DNA of 28,112 nt from an uncultured Erysipelotrichaceae bacterium. GTDB lineage: Bacteria; Bacillota_I; Bacilli_A; Erysipelotrichales; Erysipelotrichaceae. Positions within the stretch are counted from its first letter, which is position 1. Each line of letters begins with the position of its first letter. Below are positions 1-7,328 of this stretch, piece by piece. The notes under the pieces were generated by a model. The model was not told where the DNA came from. It did not search any database and was given only the letters and a program-made list of their open reading frames with translations. The translations under genes and the position numbers were made by a program. The DNA lies in contig CAKUWO010000014.1 in the NCBI GenBank assembly GCA_934699415.1, positions 1-28,112 on the forward strand, in the 5' to 3' direction.

Positions 1-1098
1 CAAGAAACATATGAAGATGGTGGTGAAAAACTATTTCGTGATTATCATTTAGCAATTATTGAAGATAAAAAGATGCCAATGTATCTTTATGCCAAAGCGA
101 TTAATAATGATTCAACTAGTTCCTTAATCATGGTATCAACTATTGTTACACCTCTTGATTCAACAATTGCAACCATTAGAGGCCAATTTTGGCTAATAAG
201 TATTTTAGTAGCTATCTTTACTTTAATCCTTGGCTTTAGTGTCTCAAAGAAGATTTCTGAGCCTCTTAAACGTTTAAAAGAAGCAAGTGCTTCTCTTCCT
301 TTAGGCAAATATGAAACTGATTGTGGACCGCTTAAAGTTAAAGAGTATGAAGAATTAGATGAAACATTAAAAGAAGCTAATCAAGAAATTATAAAAGCTG
401 AGAAAGCTCGTAAAGAATTGCTTTCTAATGTCTCTCATGATTTAAGAACCCCTTTGACAATGATTGTTGGATATAGCGAAATGATGAAAGATATTGAAGA
501 AGAAAGAAATATTGAAAATCTTGATATTATCATTAAAGAAGCTAAAAGATTGAATAATTTAGTTAATGATTTATTAGATGTCTCAAGAATTGAAAATAGT
601 GCTTTAACGCTACATAAAGAAGAAGTTAGTATTAATAATTTATTAAATAATGTATATGAGCAATATAGGAAATATTGTGAATCGTTAGATATCGATTTTA
701 AGCTTCTTTTGGATGAAGATGGAATGGTTAGTGTCGATACTAAAAGAATTGAACAAGTACTCTATAATTTCATCAATAATGCCTTAAATTATAATAATTC
801 TAAGCATAAAGAGATTGTGTTATCTTCTAATTTAAAGGATGGTAAATATAGGATAGCTGTTAAAGATAATGGTATTGGCATAGCTGAAAAAGATTTGCCA
901 TATATTTGGGATCGTTATTATCGAGTCGATGAGGAACATACAAGATCTCATGTAGGTTCTGGTATTGGTTTATCATTAGCTAAAGATTTATTAGTCCTAC
1001 ATGGTTTTAAATATGGTGTTGAATCTAAAGAAAATGAATATTCTATCTTCTGGTTTGAGCTTGAAAAGATAGAAAAGGATAATAAAGTGATAGAATAA
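1..1098 (+). CDS. Sensor histidine kinase, 3' part (5' end outside window)
   Basis: The frame is open from base 1, so the gene begins upstream; the ATG at 73 is internal. What remains is 365 codons. Counting from the first visible codon there is the end of an extracytoplasmic sensor region, a membrane segment at about 63-81, a HAMP-like linker, then a HisKA domain with the phosphoacceptor motif SHDLRTPLT (His near 146), and an HATPase_c domain with an N box (NFINNALNYN, near 256-265), G1 (DNGIGI, near 289-294) and G2 (GSGIGL, near 319-324). It is therefore the membrane sensor of a two-component system that autophosphorylates on His and passes phosphate to a response regulator, which by family habit would lie just upstream. 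The signal sensed is unknown. The rubrerythrin gene follows after 18 bases, so the two may be co-transcribed. Confidence 0.93.
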   Translation, partial: QETYEDGGEKLFRDYHLAIIEDKKMPMYLYAKAINNDSTSSLIMVSTIVTPLDSTIATIRGQFWLISILVAIFTLILGFSVSKKISEPLKRLKEASASLPLGKYETDCGPLKVKEYEELDETLKEANQEIIKAEKARKELLSNVSHDLRTPLTMIVGYSEMMKDIEEERNIENLDIIIKEAKRLNNLVNDLLDVSRIENSALTLHKEEVSINNLLNNVYEQYRKYCESLDIDFKLLLDEDGMVSVDTKRIEQVLYNFINNALNYNNSKHKEIVLSSNLKDGKYRIAVKDNGIGIAEKDLPYIWDRYYRVDEEHTRSHVGSGIGLSLAKDLLVLHGFKYGVESKENEYSIFWFELEKIEKDNKVIE

Positions 1099-1116
1099 AA
1101 AAGGAGGTGAGAATAT

Positions 1117-1656
1117 ATGAAAGATTTAAAAGGTACTAAAACAGAAGCAAATTTAAAGGCAGCATTTGCAGGTGAATCACAAGCGAATACCAAATATACA
1201 TATTATGCTGCTAAAGCAAAAAAAGAAGGTTATGAGCAAATCTCAGCTATCTTCCAAGAAACAGCATTTAATGAAAAGGAACATGCGAAACTTTGGTTTA
1301 AATATTTACATGGTGGTATGCCTGATACATTAGCTAATCTTAATGATGCAGCTAATGGTGAAAATGGTGAATGGACCGATATGTATGTAAATATGGCTAA
1401 AGATGCAAGAGAAGAAGGTTTTGATGAAATTGCTGTTAAGATGGAACAGGTTGCAGCTATTGAAAAAACTCATGAAGAGCGTTATCGCCAATTAATTGCA
1501 AATATCGAAAAGAATGAAGTATTTGCGAAAGAAGAAGAAAAAGTATGGGTTTGCCGTAATTGCGGTTATGTTCATACTGGTAAAACAGCTCCAGAAGTAT
1601 GCCCAGTATGTGCTCATCCTAAAGCTTACTTCATGTTGAAAGAAGAAAACTATTAA
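1117..1656 (+). CDS. rbr: Rubrerythrin
   Basis: A 179-residue protein with the classic two-domain form. Residues 1-140 are a ferritin-like four-helix bundle with the diiron ligand patterns (Glu20 in AGESQAN, E53xxH56 in NEKEH, and a second set in IEKTHEERY). Residues about 142-175 are a rubredoxin-like domain with two CxxC pairs (CRNC and CPVC) that bind one iron. Rubrerythrins reduce hydrogen peroxide to water in the cytoplasm of anaerobes with electrons from rubredoxin or NAD(P)H systems, so the gene points to an anaerobic or microaerophilic host. The start is fixed by an unusually complete Shine-Dalgarno, AAGGAGGTGA at 1101-1110, six bases before the ATG, which suggests high expression. 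A terminator follows directly. Confidence 0.96.
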   Translation: MKDLKGTKTEANLKAAFAGESQANTKYTYYAAKAKKEGYEQISAIFQETAFNEKEHAKLWFKYLHGGMPDTLANLNDAANGENGEWTDMYVNMAKDAREEGFDEIAVKMEQVAAIEKTHEERYRQLIANIEKNEVFAKEEEKVWVCRNCGYVHTGKTAPEVCPVCAHPKAYFMLKEENY

Positions 1657-1660
1657 TAAA

Positions 1661-1693
1661 TAAAGTCCTCTAGTAATAGAGGACTTTATTTTT
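1661..1693 (+). terminator. Rho-independent terminator after rubrerythrin
   Basis: A perfect 12-bp stem (1661-1672 with 1677-1688) closes a GTAA tetraloop of the GNRA type and is followed by five T (1689-1693). It ends the kinase-rubrerythrin transcript. Confidence 0.9.
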
Positions 1694-1705
1694 AGCTAAT
1701 AGATA

Positions 1706-1731
1706 ATAAAAAAGCCCATAATTGGGCTTGT
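1706..1731 (-). terminator. Terminator of the fMet-Phe tRNA unit
   Basis: Read on the minus strand, a 7-bp stem AAGCCCA/TGGGCTT (1723-1729 with 1712-1718) is followed by a T run (A run at 1708-1712 on the plus strand). It lies just 3' of tRNA-Phe. Confidence 0.85.
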
Positions 1732-1739
1732 TTTAACAA

Positions 1740-1815
<76 letters not shown>

Positions 1816-1817
1816 AT

Positions 1818-1894
<77 letters not shown>

Positions 1895-1920
1895 ATCATC
1901 ACTCTTAAGAGCGCTATTAA

Positions 1921-1949
1921 ATATTACCAAAAATAAAAGGGCTTGTAAA
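1921..1949 (-). promoter_or_regulatory. Promoter of the fMet-Phe tRNA unit
   Basis: On the minus strand, -35 TTTACA (1944-1949), 17-bp spacer, -10 TAATAT (1921-1926). The predicted start near 1914 leaves a leader of about 20 nt, containing the palindrome CTCTTAAGAG (1902-1911), before the mature tRNA. The 1895-2002 gap otherwise shows nothing I recognise. Confidence 0.75.
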
Positions 1950-2002
1950 GCATAAAATTAAAAATGTTAGAAAGTATAGTTACATGCATCTGGTGATGGA
2001 AA

Positions 2003-2028
2003 TAAAAAAGCCTGTAAATACAGGCTTT
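2003..2028 (-). terminator. Terminator of tRNA-Ser
   Basis: On the minus strand a 10-bp stem AAAGCCTGTA/TACAGGCTTT (2019-2028 with 2007-2016), with only two bases between the arms, leads into a T run. It separates the Ser unit from the fMet-Phe unit. Confidence 0.85.
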
Positions 2029-2038
2029 AATTTATTAC

Positions 2039-2129
2039 TGGCGGAGAAATAGGGATTCGAACCCTAGCGCCGCTTGCACGACCTATCGGTTTTCAAGACC
2101 GACCCCTTCAACCGCTTGGGTATTTCTCC
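2039..2129 (-). tRNA. tRNA-Ser (TGA)
   Basis: 91-nt class II tRNA with a long variable arm (GTCGTGCAAGCGGCG region). Acceptor stem GGAGAAA/TTTCTCC, discriminator G as expected for Ser, CCA encoded. Anticodon stem TCGGT/ACCGA with loop CTTGAAA gives anticodon TGA, reading UCN codons. Confidence 0.95.
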
Positions 2130-2140
2130 TTAGCTATATT

Positions 2141-2169
2141 ATTATTACAGAATTAATATGATTTGTAAA
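2141..2169 (-). promoter_or_regulatory. Promoter of tRNA-Ser
   Basis: On the minus strand, -35 TTTACA (2164-2169), 17-bp spacer, -10 AATAAT (2141-2146). The start would fall a few bases before the mature 5' end at 2129. A terminator for the upstream tRNA unit lies directly behind it, so Ser appears to be an independent unit. Confidence 0.6.
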
Positions 2170-2187
2170 TAGGAAAATGTAAAAAAT

Positions 2188-2210
2188 AATAAAAAAGTCC
2201 ATATGGACTT
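2188..2210 (-). terminator. Terminator of the six-tRNA unit
   Basis: On the minus strand, stem AAGTCC/GGACTT around ATAT (2195-2210), followed by six T. It lies 3' of tRNA-Ile2 and ends the Cys-to-Ile2 transcript. Confidence 0.8.
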
Positions 2211-2224
2211 AGATGAATATATAG

Positions 2225-2301
2225 TGGTGGACCCTGTAGGGTTCGAACCTACGACCTACCGGTTATGGGCCGGCCGCTCTGACCAATTGAGCTAAGGGTC
2301 C
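2225..2301 (-). tRNA. tRNA-Ile2 (CAT, lysidine type) by inference
   Basis: 77-nt cloverleaf with loop CCCATAA, anticodon CAT, CCA encoded. Three CAT tRNAs lie in this cluster. This one lacks the initiator C1-A72 mismatch and also differs from the elongator Met gene next to it. Its acceptor stem GGACCCT/AGGGTCC and discriminator A resemble Bacillus-type tRNA-Ile2 from memory. If right, C34 is converted to lysidine by TilS so that it reads AUA, which is a frequent codon here. Elongator Met is the alternative. Confidence 0.8.
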
Positions 2302-2312
2302 ATAGAAACTAA

Positions 2313-2389
2313 TGGTAGCGAGGGTGGGACTCGAACCCACGACCTCCCGGGTATGAACCGAGCGCTCTAGCCAACTAAGCTACCTCGCC
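2313..2389 (-). tRNA. tRNA-Met elongator (CAT)
   Basis: 77-nt cloverleaf, CCA encoded. Acceptor GGCGAGG/CCTCGCT-type with a normal 1-72 region, and loop TTCATAC with anticodon CAT, the pattern of Bacillus elongator Met. It has no initiator features. Confidence 0.88.
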
Positions 2390-2403
2390 ATCAGAATAAA
2401 AAA

Positions 2404-2480
2404 TGGTCGGGATGGCAGGATTCGAACCTGTGACCCCTTGATCCCAAATCAAGCGCTCTACCAAGCTGAGCTACATCCCG
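2404..2480 (-). tRNA. tRNA-Pro (TGG)
   Basis: 77-nt cloverleaf, acceptor CGGGATG/CATCCCG, anticodon stem CTTGA/TCAAG with loop TTTGGGA giving TGG, T arm ACAGG-TTCGAAT-CCTGC, discriminator A, CCA encoded. Confidence 0.95.
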
Positions 2481-2490
2481 ATAAAATAAA

Positions 2491-2567
2491 TGGCGCGCCC
2501 AGCAGGAATCGAACCCACAACCTTTTGATCCGTAGTCAAACGCTCTATCCAGTTGAGCTATGGGCGC
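2491..2567 (-). tRNA. tRNA-Arg (ACG)
   Basis: 77-nt cloverleaf, acceptor GCGCCCA/TGGGCGC, anticodon stem TTTGA/TCAAA with loop CTACGGA giving ACG, which TadA would edit to ICG to read CGN codons. The T stem GTGGG/CCTGC contains two adjacent wobble pairs, slightly unusual but still closed. CCA encoded. Confidence 0.95.
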
Positions 2568-2582
2568 ACACAAACAAATAAA

Positions 2583-2669
2583 TGGTGGGGACAGAGGGAC
2601 TTGAACCCTCACGGTATTGCTACCGCCGGATTTTAAGTCCGACGCGTCTACCTATTCCGCCATGTCCCC
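2583..2669 (-). tRNA. tRNA-Leu (TAA)
   Basis: 87-nt class II tRNA with a variable arm, acceptor GGGGACA/TGTCCCC, anticodon stem TCGGA/TCCGG with loop CTTAAAA giving TAA, discriminator A, CCA encoded. It reads UUA/UUG, the dominant Leu codons in this AT-rich sequence. Confidence 0.95.
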
Positions 2670-2676
2670 GTTTTAG

Positions 2677-2750
2677 TGGAGGTACCTGCCAGACTCGAAC
2701 TGGCGATCACAGAGTTGCAGTCTATTGCCTTACCACTTGGCTAAGGTACC
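2677..2750 (-). tRNA. tRNA-Cys (GCA)
   Basis: 74-nt cloverleaf, acceptor GGTACCT/AGGTACC, anticodon stem ATAGA/TCTGT with loop CTGCAAC giving GCA, discriminator U as expected for Cys, CCA encoded. It is the first gene of the six-tRNA unit. Confidence 0.95.
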
Positions 2751-2776
2751 AATCAACGGTTAAACCGTGCTTAAAT

Positions 2777-2805
2777 ATAATAACAAACCTCCTAGTTAAA
2801 ATCAA
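2777..2805 (-). promoter_or_regulatory. Promoter of the six-tRNA unit
   Basis: On the minus strand, -35 TTGATT (2800-2805), 17-bp spacer, -10 TATTAT (2777-2782), about 27 bases before tRNA-Cys. The rest of 2806-2898 is very AT-rich and shows nothing I can name. Confidence 0.7.
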
Positions 2806-2898
2806 TATATTTTAGAAAAAAATATATAGTTTTTTTAATTTCTTTATAAAAAGGTGGTTGTTTAGGCTATTTAAAGGCTTTTCTAGGTATATGCAATA

Positions 2899-2927
2899 TT
2901 TAAATTTTATATGTGTTTTGTTATAAT
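2899..2927 (+). promoter_or_regulatory. Extended -10 promoter of the cmk-der-gpsA operon
   Basis: TTTAAA (2899-2904), 17-bp spacer ending in TGT, then a perfect TATAAT (2922-2927), giving a TGN extended -10. The start would be near 2934, so the leader would be only about 16 nt, just enough to hold the Shine-Dalgarno GGAGGT at 2935-2940. Confidence 0.7.
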
Positions 2928-2949
2928 TTTTAATGGAGGTATTTTACCC

Positions 2950-4284
2950 ATGGAGAAGTTATCAAGAACAAAAAAATATGCCGACTTACGCAGTCGCTTA
3001 GAAAGTGATCGTGAAACTCAAATCAAGAGCGATTCTTTAAGCGGTTTTGAAAATAAAGTTAATACTCTTGAACAAAATATTAAAGAAGAGGCCGCTCATA
3101 ACATTATTTCTAATGTCACACCAATTAAGACTATTTCTGAAGCAAAGGAAGTTAAACCTACTAATGATAGTCCTTCTTTGGATTTGTTTGATGATTCATT
3201 AGATTCTCTTTTAAAGGAACTTGGCGAAACTGTTACTAAGATTGAGCCAGCTAAAGAGCCTATTAAAGAAGAACCGGTTAAGACTGAAAAAGAAGAGCCA
3301 AAAGAAGAACCAAAAGAAGAAATAAAAGATGATAGTGTAGAAACGGATTTATTCCCTTGGTTTAAAGATACTCAGGTAGAAGAACCAGTTAAGACTGAAG
3401 AAGTAAAAGAAAGTGTAGAACCTATTAAGGCTACTCCATCTTCAGCATCTGATGATTATATTGATGATACTTTTAAAGAAGTAAATGATTATATTAAATC
3501 AAAAGGTTTATTAACTGCTGATGAAGTATCTAATACTATTCTTGAAGAAATTAGAGCTAAAGATAAAACAGAAGAATCTACACTAAATAGAGAACCAGCT
3601 TTATCATTAGAACCTGAAGAAGAGCCAAAGCTCACTGAAGAACAGGAAGCTAGTCTTAAACAGAAAAAGCTTGATGAAACAGTCACAATGGAAATTCGTG
3701 ATGTTTTGAATGCCTTAAATATTGAAGAAGCAAAAGAAGAACCAGTAAAGACTGCGGAAACAAAAGAAGTAGAAGAACCAACTAAGACTGAAGAAGAAGC
3801 TGATGGTTTTAAAGCTGATGATATTCGTGCTTTATTTGCTAACGATGAAACAGAAACAGTTAAGGAAACCGAAACTGAAGAAGCAAAAGAAACAAAAAAA
3901 TCAGAAGCTATAGAAACAGAAGAGACAAAAGAAGCAGAGTCTATAGAAACAGAAGAGGCAAAAGAAGAAGTATCTGATTCAGCTTCAGAACTTCTAGGTC
4001 AATATTTCAATGATGATGATGCAACAAGTGATAATACAATGGTTTTCTATCCAGAAGAACACCATGCGATTGCTCAAACACTTGAAAGCGAAGATAAAGA
4101 TACTGAAACCAACACTTCATTATTAAATGAAACAACTGTTTTACAGCTTGATGAAAATGAAGAAGAAGAGGAAGCTGCTCCTAATCGTATTCTTAATATC
4201 ATCTTAACTGTTTTAATTATTGCTCTTATTGCAGTTATTTGTTTCATTGGCTATGGCTTATTAAAGACACAGGGTATTATCTAA
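2950..4284 (+). CDS. Glu/Lys-rich tail-anchored membrane protein of unknown function
   Basis: 444 residues from the ATG at 2950, chosen over an in-frame ATG at 2911 because GGAGGT (2935-2940) lies nine bases before it and the predicted transcript starts near 2934. A short basic N-terminal segment (KLSRTKKYADLRSRL) precedes about 390 residues of low-complexity, strongly acidic sequence with recurring EEPVKTE and ETEEAKE motifs. At the C-terminus a single hydrophobic helix (about 415-437) ends in a short tail. There is no signal peptide, so the bulk should be cytoplasmic and the helix a tail anchor. I recognise no family. It opens the cmk operon, its stop overlapping the cmk start by one base. 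Scaffolding or division roles are possible guesses only. The repeats suggest rapid length change between strains. Confidence 0.85.
   Translation: MEKLSRTKKYADLRSRLESDRETQIKSDSLSGFENKVNTLEQNIKEEAAHNIISNVTPIKTISEAKEVKPTNDSPSLDLFDDSLDSLLKELGETVTKIEPAKEPIKEEPVKTEKEEPKEEPKEEIKDDSVETDLFPWFKDTQVEEPVKTEEVKESVEPIKATPSSASDDYIDDTFKEVNDYIKSKGLLTADEVSNTILEEIRAKDKTEESTLNREPALSLEPEEEPKLTEEQEASLKQKKLDETVTMEIRDVLNALNIEEAKEEPVKTAETKEVEEPTKTEEEADGFKADDIRALFANDETETVKETETEEAKETKKSEAIETEETKEAESIETEEAKEEVSDSASELLGQYFNDDDATSDNTMVFYPEEHHAIAQTLESEDKDTETNTSLLNETTVLQLDENEEEEEAAPNRILNIILTVLIIALIAVICFIGYGLLKTQGII
3908..3973 (+). repeat. 33-bp in-frame tandem duplication
   Basis: Two consecutive 33-bp copies (3908-3940 and 3941-3973) differ at only a few bases near the 3' half and encode repeated IETEETKEAES/IETEEAKEEVS units in the acidic protein. 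Looser copies of an EPVKTE-coding motif occur near 3271, 3384, 3741 and 3778. Confidence 0.8.
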
Positions 4285-4952
4285 TGAAAAAAATTAATAT
4301 TGCGATTGATGGCCCTAGTGCCGCTGGAAAGAGTTCTGTTGCCGAAAGGTTAGCGGACTCTCTTTCTTATGTCCATCTTGATACTGGATCTATGTATCGT
4401 GCTATCGCATATTATGTTGACTATAAGGGTTTTTCTTTAAATGATGAAGAAGCTATTTTAGCTTTATTAAATGAAACAGAAATGACTGTTTTAAATGATG
4501 GAACAATCAAAGTTAATGATCTTCTTTTAAAGAAAGAATTATATGGTGATAAGATTTCTTTGATGGCATCTGATGTTTCTAAACTTTTAGGCGTTAGAAA
4601 AGCGATGGTAGCTTTACAACAAAAGATAGCAGCTAATAAAGGCTATATCGTTGATGGTCGTGATATATGCGAGGTAGTTCTTCCAGATGCTGAAGTTAAG
4701 ATTTATCTTACAGCATCAGCTGAAGCTAGAGCTATGCGTCGTTATAAACAAAACCAAGAAAAAGGCATTGAATCAAATTATGAAGATATCTTAAAAGACA
4801 TTGAAAAAAGAGATTATCAAGATATGCATCGCGAGAATTCGCCTTTAAGACAAGCAAATGATGCAACTTTAGTTGATAGTTCAAATATGTCTTTAGATGA
4901 AACTGTCGATACAATTTTGAATTTAGTAAAGGAAAAGATGAAAAATGATTAA
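4284..4952 (+). CDS. cmk: Cytidylate kinase
   Basis: 222 residues, normal for bacterial CMP kinase, which phosphorylates CMP and dCMP with ATP in pyrimidine salvage. The P-loop GPSAAGKSS is at 10-18, DTGSMYRA follows, and a GRDI motif begins at 125; the usual GRDIGTVVLP reads GRDICEVVLP here, a mild oddity. The ATG at 4284 overlaps the previous stop (TAATG), which makes translational coupling likely; a longer in-frame start at 4239 would lie inside the upstream gene and before the conserved N-terminus. Its end overlaps der by eight bases. The order cmk, der, gpsA matches Bacillus. Confidence 0.96.
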   Translation: MKKINIAIDGPSAAGKSSVAERLADSLSYVHLDTGSMYRAIAYYVDYKGFSLNDEEAILALLNETEMTVLNDGTIKVNDLLLKKELYGDKISLMASDVSKLLGVRKAMVALQQKIAANKGYIVDGRDICEVVLPDAEVKIYLTASAEARAMRRYKQNQEKGIESNYEDILKDIEKRDYQDMHRENSPLRQANDATLVDSSNMSLDETVDTILNLVKEKMKND

Positions 4953-6255
4953 TGGTACTATCGCAATTGTAGGCCGTCCTAATGTTGGCAAATCCACTCT
5001 TTTCAATAGAATGCTTGAAGAACGCCTTGCGATTGTTGAAGATGTTCCAGGAGTTACTCGTGACCGTCTATATGGTGATTGTCAATGGCTTTCTAAGACA
5101 TTTAGAGTTATTGATACTGGTGGTATCCAATTAGAAGATGAGCCTTTCCAGAAAGAAATAAAAGCACAAGTAGAACTTGCGATTGATGAAGCTGATGTTG
5201 TGGTAATGGTTGTTAATGGTAGAGAAGGTGTTACCAATGATGATGAATATATCGCACGTTTACTTCAAAAAAGTAATAAAAAAGTTGTTTTAGCTGTTAA
5301 TAAGATTGATGATTATGATCTCATTTCTGATATTTATGACTTCTATCGTTTAGGAATGGATGATCCGATTCCAGTATCTGCTATTCATGGTATTGGTATT
5401 GGTGATTTGCTTGATAAATGCACTGAACTTATGCCAGATGAAACAATTGATGAACATGAAGGAAGTGTCCGCTTTGCGATTATTGGTCGTCCTAATGTTG
5501 GTAAAAGCTCTTTAACTAATGCCTTCCTTAATCAAGAAAGAGTAATTGTTTCTAGTATTGCCGGTACAACAAGAGATGCAATTGATACTGCTTTTGTGGT
5601 TGATGGCAAAAATTATGTCGTTGTAGATACTGCAGGTATTCGCAAAAGAGGTAAAGTTTACGAATCAGTTGAAAAGTATTCTGTTTTAAGATCTAAAAAT
5701 GCAATCGATCGCGCTGATGTAATCTTGGTAGTACTTGATGGTGAAACAGGTATTATCGAACAAGATAAACATGTAGCTGGTTTAGCTCATGAGGCATTAA
5801 AAGGGGTAATCATTGTCTATAATAAATGGGATACTGTTGAAAAAGATGATAAAACAATGATTCGTATTACCGAAGAAATTCGTAAACAATTTGTATATTT
5901 AGACTACGCACCAATCGCTTTCGTTTCAGCTAAGAATAAATCACGTATTCAAACTTTAATTCCATTAATAGATCGTGTATATGACAATTTACAACAACGT
6001 ATTCCAACCAATGTTCTTAATGAAGTAATTTATGATGCTCAACTCAATAACCCGCCTAAGACTCATAATGGCAAAAAGTTGCGCATTTACTATGCATCAC
6101 AAGTTCAGACAGCGCCTTGTGTTATTGTTTTATTTGTCAATGATCCTGAACTGATGCATTTCTCTTATCAGCGTTATATTGAAAATCAGTTACGCTCAGC
6201 ATTTGATTTTGAAGGCGTTCCAATTCGCATTATTGCACGAAAGAGGGAAAATTAA
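4945..6255 (+). CDS. der: Ribosome assembly GTPase Der (EngA)
   Basis: 436 residues, the normal length. Two tandem GTPase domains are visible: the first P-loop GRPNVGKS at 10-17, with DTGG and NKID motifs, and the second GRPNVGKS at about 181-188, with DTAGIRKRGK and NKWD. A C-terminal KH-like domain follows (about 350-436). Der is the only GTPase family with two adjacent G domains and is needed for late assembly of the 50S subunit. The gene overlaps cmk by eight bases and gpsA by one, so the block should be translated as a coupled unit. Confidence 0.97.
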   Translation: MINGTIAIVGRPNVGKSTLFNRMLEERLAIVEDVPGVTRDRLYGDCQWLSKTFRVIDTGGIQLEDEPFQKEIKAQVELAIDEADVVVMVVNGREGVTNDDEYIARLLQKSNKKVVLAVNKIDDYDLISDIYDFYRLGMDDPIPVSAIHGIGIGDLLDKCTELMPDETIDEHEGSVRFAIIGRPNVGKSSLTNAFLNQERVIVSSIAGTTRDAIDTAFVVDGKNYVVVDTAGIRKRGKVYESVEKYSVLRSKNAIDRADVILVVLDGETGIIEQDKHVAGLAHEALKGVIIVYNKWDTVEKDDKTMIRITEEIRKQFVYLDYAPIAFVSAKNKSRIQTLIPLIDRVYDNLQQRIPTNVLNEVIYDAQLNNPPKTHNGKKLRIYYASQVQTAPCVIVLFVNDPELMHFSYQRYIENQLRSAFDFEGVPIRIIARKREN

Positions 6256-7247
6256 TGAAAGTAGGTATTTTAGGATCTGGTTCTTGGACCACCGCTTTGG
6301 CTCAAGTTTTAGCAGATAATGGTCATGAACCGGTGTTAAAAGGCATTTGTGAAGATGAAGTTAGTGATATCAATAATAATCATCGTAATGAAAAATTCTT
6401 TAAAGGTGTAGATATTAATCCTGCTATTAAAGCTACATTAAATTATGAAGATATTGCTGATGCAGAAATCATTCTATTTGGTGTTCCAGTAGTTGCTGTA
6501 AAAACAGTTGCAACCGAACTCTATCCATATCTTCAAAAACCAATTATCGCTATTAATGTTGCTAAAGGTTTTGAGCCTCAATCAAAGAAAAGACTCTCCC
6601 TTATTATTAAAGAAGTATTGCAAGATAAAGTAAAAAACGTTGTATCTTTAATTGGTCCAAGTCATGCTGAAGAAGTAATTCTCCGCCAATTAACATGTAT
6701 CAATAGTGTTTCTGATGATGAAGAAAGTGCAACCATCATTCAACATCTCTTTGCCAATGATTATTTCCGTGTATATCGTAATAGCGATACTGTAGGAGCC
6801 GAAATTGCAGCAGCAGCGAAGAATGTTATGGCTATTGCTTCTGGTGCTTTAACAGGCTTAAAACAGGGTGATAATGCAAGAGCAGCATTGATGACTAGAG
6901 GTCTTGCTGAAATTACTCGTTATGGTATGGCTTTTGGTGGAGAGAAAGAAACTTTTTTAGGACTTAATGGTGTAGGCGATTTAATCGTTACATGTTCATC
7001 TGTTCATTCACGTAACTTTCAAGCTGGTTTAGCAATTGGCATGGCTGATTCTAGTGAAGAATTTTTGAAAAATAACCATACTACAACAGAAGGTATTTTA
7101 ACTGCCAAAACCATTCATTTAATGGCTCAGGAAAAAGGTATTTCAATGCCTATTACCGATGCTGTATATAAAGTGTTATACGAAGGTAAGAAGCCATCAG
7201 AAGTTATTGTTGAACTGATGAAAAGACCTTTAAAAGCCGAAGACTAA
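6255..7247 (+). CDS. gpsA: Glycerol-3-phosphate dehydrogenase [NAD(P)+]
   Basis: 330 residues, typical of GpsA, which reduces dihydroxyacetone phosphate to sn-glycerol-3-phosphate for phospholipid synthesis in the cytoplasm. The N-terminal Rossmann motif GILGSGSWTTALA (usually GAGSWGTALA) is at 4-16, a GPSHAEEV segment follows, and the catalytic Lys is in AAAKNVMAIA. The C-terminal helical domain includes NGVGDLIVTC. The ATG overlaps the der stop by one base. The operon ends at the terminator right after the stop. Confidence 0.97.
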   Translation: MKVGILGSGSWTTALAQVLADNGHEPVLKGICEDEVSDINNNHRNEKFFKGVDINPAIKATLNYEDIADAEIILFGVPVVAVKTVATELYPYLQKPIIAINVAKGFEPQSKKRLSLIIKEVLQDKVKNVVSLIGPSHAEEVILRQLTCINSVSDDEESATIIQHLFANDYFRVYRNSDTVGAEIAAAAKNVMAIASGALTGLKQGDNARAALMTRGLAEITRYGMAFGGEKETFLGLNGVGDLIVTCSSVHSRNFQAGLAIGMADSSEEFLKNNHTTTEGILTAKTIHLMAQEKGISMPITDAVYKVLYEGKKPSEVIVELMKRPLKAED

Positions 7248-7268
7248 GCCACTTAATTGTGGCTTTTT
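7246..7268 (+). terminator. Terminator of the cmk-der-gpsA operon
   Basis: Stem AGCCAC/GTGGCT (7247-7252 with 7259-7264) around TTAATT, followed by a T run to 7268. It starts on the last base of the gpsA stop codon. Confidence 0.85.
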
Positions 7269-7295
7269 ATTATCTTGAATTAATTATAAGTATAA

Positions 7296-7320
7296 GAAAA
7301 AGGCTGTGTAGACAGCCTTT
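7296..7320 (-). terminator. Terminator of the class A PBP gene
   Basis: On the minus strand an 8-bp stem AAGGCTGT/ACAGCCTT (7312-7319 with 7300-7307) with a four-base loop is followed by T residues. It stands back to back with the gpsA terminator between two convergent genes. Confidence 0.85.
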
Positions 7321-7328
7321 TAACTTAT

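Noticed and set aside
2995..4000. Acidic repeats as a CRISPR array or a non-coding satellite
   Set aside because: The repeats are in frame, imperfect, without unique spacers, and part of a continuous ORF with proper start and stop.
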